From Desulfuromonas sp. DDH964 (GTDB lineage Bacteria; Desulfobacterota; Desulfuromonadia; Desulfuromonadales; DDH964), in the NCBI RefSeq assembly GCF_001611275.1, contig NZ_CP015080.1, positions 1,178,001 to 1,242,000 on the forward strand: 64,000 bases of DNA. Direction: 5' to 3'. The notes below the pieces were generated by a model. The model worked only from the letters and a program-made list of their open reading frames with translations. It made no database searches and was not told the DNA's origin. A program made the position numbers and the translations under genes. Of this stretch, positions 63,034 to 64,000 are shown piece by piece (position 1 is the stretch's first letter; the number at the start of each line of letters is the position of its first letter).

Positions 63034-63614
63034 ACTTTGACTATCCTGCAGGGGCCACACCGATCGATCCCGATGAGGCGCAGGGGCTTTTGTTGCCGCA
63101 TATCCGCACGCGAGAAGAGCTCGATCGCTGGGAGCAGGAGAATATCTCGGAGGCAGAGGACGCGGTTCTCAGGCGCAAACAAAAGGACATCCTGACCGAG
63201 AAATACGCTCGCGATCTGCACAAGAGGATGTTCGGCAACGTCTGGCGTTGGGCTGGTGACTTTCGCCGGAGTCAGAAGAATATCGGTATCGAATGGATGC
63301 AGGTTCCGGTCGCGCTGCGTCAGTTGTTTCAAGAGGTCAATGGCTGGCTGGAGTATCAATCCTACCCACCCGATGAGATTGCCGCCAGGTTTCATCATCG
63401 CCTGGTCGCTATTCATGCGTTTGCCAACGGGAATGGTCGCCATGCACGCCTGATGGCTGATGTGCTGCTGGTTCATCTGCTGGGGCAGAAACGTTTCAGC
63501 TGGGGTCAGGAGAATCTGACCAACGCTGGTGAATGCCGCCGCCGCTACATTGAGGCCCTGCAGGCAGCAGATCGCCACGACTATGGCCCACTGCTGGTTT
63601 TTGTTCGGTCGTAA
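63030..63614 (+). CDS. Fic domain protein, mobile mystery protein B family
   Basis: The 194-residue protein has a Fic/DOC domain with the motif H129-A-F131-A-N133-G-N-G-R137-H-A-R140. Fic enzymes transfer AMP or other phosphate-containing groups to target proteins. The acidic metal-binding residue of the usual HxFx[DE]GNGRxxR is an Asn here. The N-terminus (DYPAGATPIDPDEAQGLLLP) fits the mobile mystery protein B family (TIGR02613). The start overlaps the XRE gene by four bases. A toxin role is inferred from the operon form. Confidence 0.87.
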   Translation: MNFDYPAGATPIDPDEAQGLLLPHIRTREELDRWEQENISEAEDAVLRRKQKDILTEKYARDLHKRMFGNVWRWAGDFRRSQKNIGIEWMQVPVALRQLFQEVNGWLEYQSYPPDEIAARFHHRLVAIHAFANGNGRHARLMADVLLVHLLGQKRFSWGQENLTNAGECRRRYIEALQAADRHDYGPLLVFVRS

Positions 63615-63705
63615 AACTATTCGCCGCGAATACCACGGTTTTATTGACGTCTGGTCCGGTGGTTGCACCGGGAATGTCCCTTCCACGTGCGGCATAGACG
63701 TCTCG

Positions 63706-63802
63706 CGCGGATAACTTCTGCTCGAATCTGATTAGTTTCGGAATGAACCAAAAACCCAGGCCTGATCCGATTTTTATCCGAAGTGATCAGACCTGATCCG
63801 CG
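63706..63802 (+). repeat. 97-bp palindromic repeat, copy 3
   Basis: Same length and orientation as the copy at 62314, with near-identity in the right half (cctgatccgatttttatccg onward). Together the two copies bracket the XRE-Fic cassette. Confidence 0.88.
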
Positions 63803-63842
63803 CGAAAACCGCCTTTGAATTTGACTGCAAGCGGAGGAACCG

Positions 63843-64000
63843 ATGTCGAGCTTTCAGCACCTCACCACCGAAATCCGCCCCGACGGCGCCGCCCTCCTTA
63901 CCCTTAACCGTCCGCAGCAGCGCAACGCCCTCTCCATTGCCCTGCGCGAAGAGCTGAGCGCCTGCCTTGCCTCCTGGCGCGACGACCCGGCGGTGGGGGC
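63843..64000 (+). CDS. enoyl-CoA hydratase/isomerase family protein, partial
   Basis: The first 52 residues are visible before the window ends. The run GAALLTLNRPQQRNALSIAL is the crotonase N-terminal signature. A GCGGAGGAACCG site precedes the ATG. Members hydrate or isomerise acyl-CoAs; the exact activity cannot be judged from this fragment. Confidence 0.85.
   Translation, partial: MSSFQHLTTEIRPDGAALLTLNRPQQRNALSIALREELSACLASWRDDPAVG

Noticed and set aside
61184..63802. CRISPR array from repeated palindromes
   Set aside because: Repeats are far apart, unequal in spacing and separated by genes; no spacers and no cas genes.

Overview
The window looks like a GC-rich chromosome segment from a Desulfuromonadales-type bacterium (Geobacter / Desulfuromonas / Pelobacter relatives, formerly Deltaproteobacteria). 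This is inferred from the gene order tRNA-Thr/Tyr/Gly/Thr-tuf-rpmG-tRNA-Trp-secE-nusG, from an EF-Tu with a four-cysteine insertion, from zinc-type ribosomal proteins, and from anaerobe-associated genes such as a flavodiiron protein. No 16S rRNA is present, so genus is not assigned.

Layout. (1) 1-6 kb: an IS200/IS605-type transposase element, DAHP synthase, a flavodiiron protein, a GAF protein, a cysteine-cluster hypothetical protein, and a complete IS4-family insertion (16-bp perfect inverted repeats, 9-bp target duplication). (2) 6-24 kb: housekeeping and metabolic genes in short operons: glycerate kinase, priA, gdhA, a PEP/pyruvate-binding (PPDK-type) protein with a KaiC-like front, mltA, a minus-strand run (AAA ATPase, HAD phosphatase, cupin, shikimate-kinase-like protein), then proS, a DUF4388-type protein, pyrF and rlmB. 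(3) 24.1-57.6 kb: the translation/transcription supercluster, all on the plus strand: four tRNAs, tuf, rpmG, tRNA-Trp, secE, nusG, rplKAJL, rpoBC, then the str, S10, spc and alpha operons through rplQ, with a second tuf and with secY, adk and map embedded. Strong sigma70-type promoters are visible before the tRNA cluster and before rpsL. An L10 leader lies before rplJ, and hairpins lie at several gene junctions. (4) 57.6-64 kb: an accessory zone with a rhodanese, an MFS transporter, an AIM24-like protein, exonuclease III, an O-methyltransferase, a two-gene mobile mystery protein A/B cassette (XRE regulator plus Fic protein), and the start of an enoyl-CoA hydratase family gene. Palindromic repeats are scattered through it.

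The most interesting signals are in region 4. A 97-bp imperfect palindrome occurs three times (59307, 62314, 63706). Two direct copies exactly bracket the XRE-Fic pair, which has its own AT-rich promoter and a palindromic operator candidate. Other points of interest are a shikimate-kinase-like protein that lacks two shikimate-binding residues, the KaiC-like/PPDK fusion with no visible P-loop, and hairpins that cover the start regions of both transposase genes. I did not find a CRISPR array, a phage or an obviously new multigene defence system.
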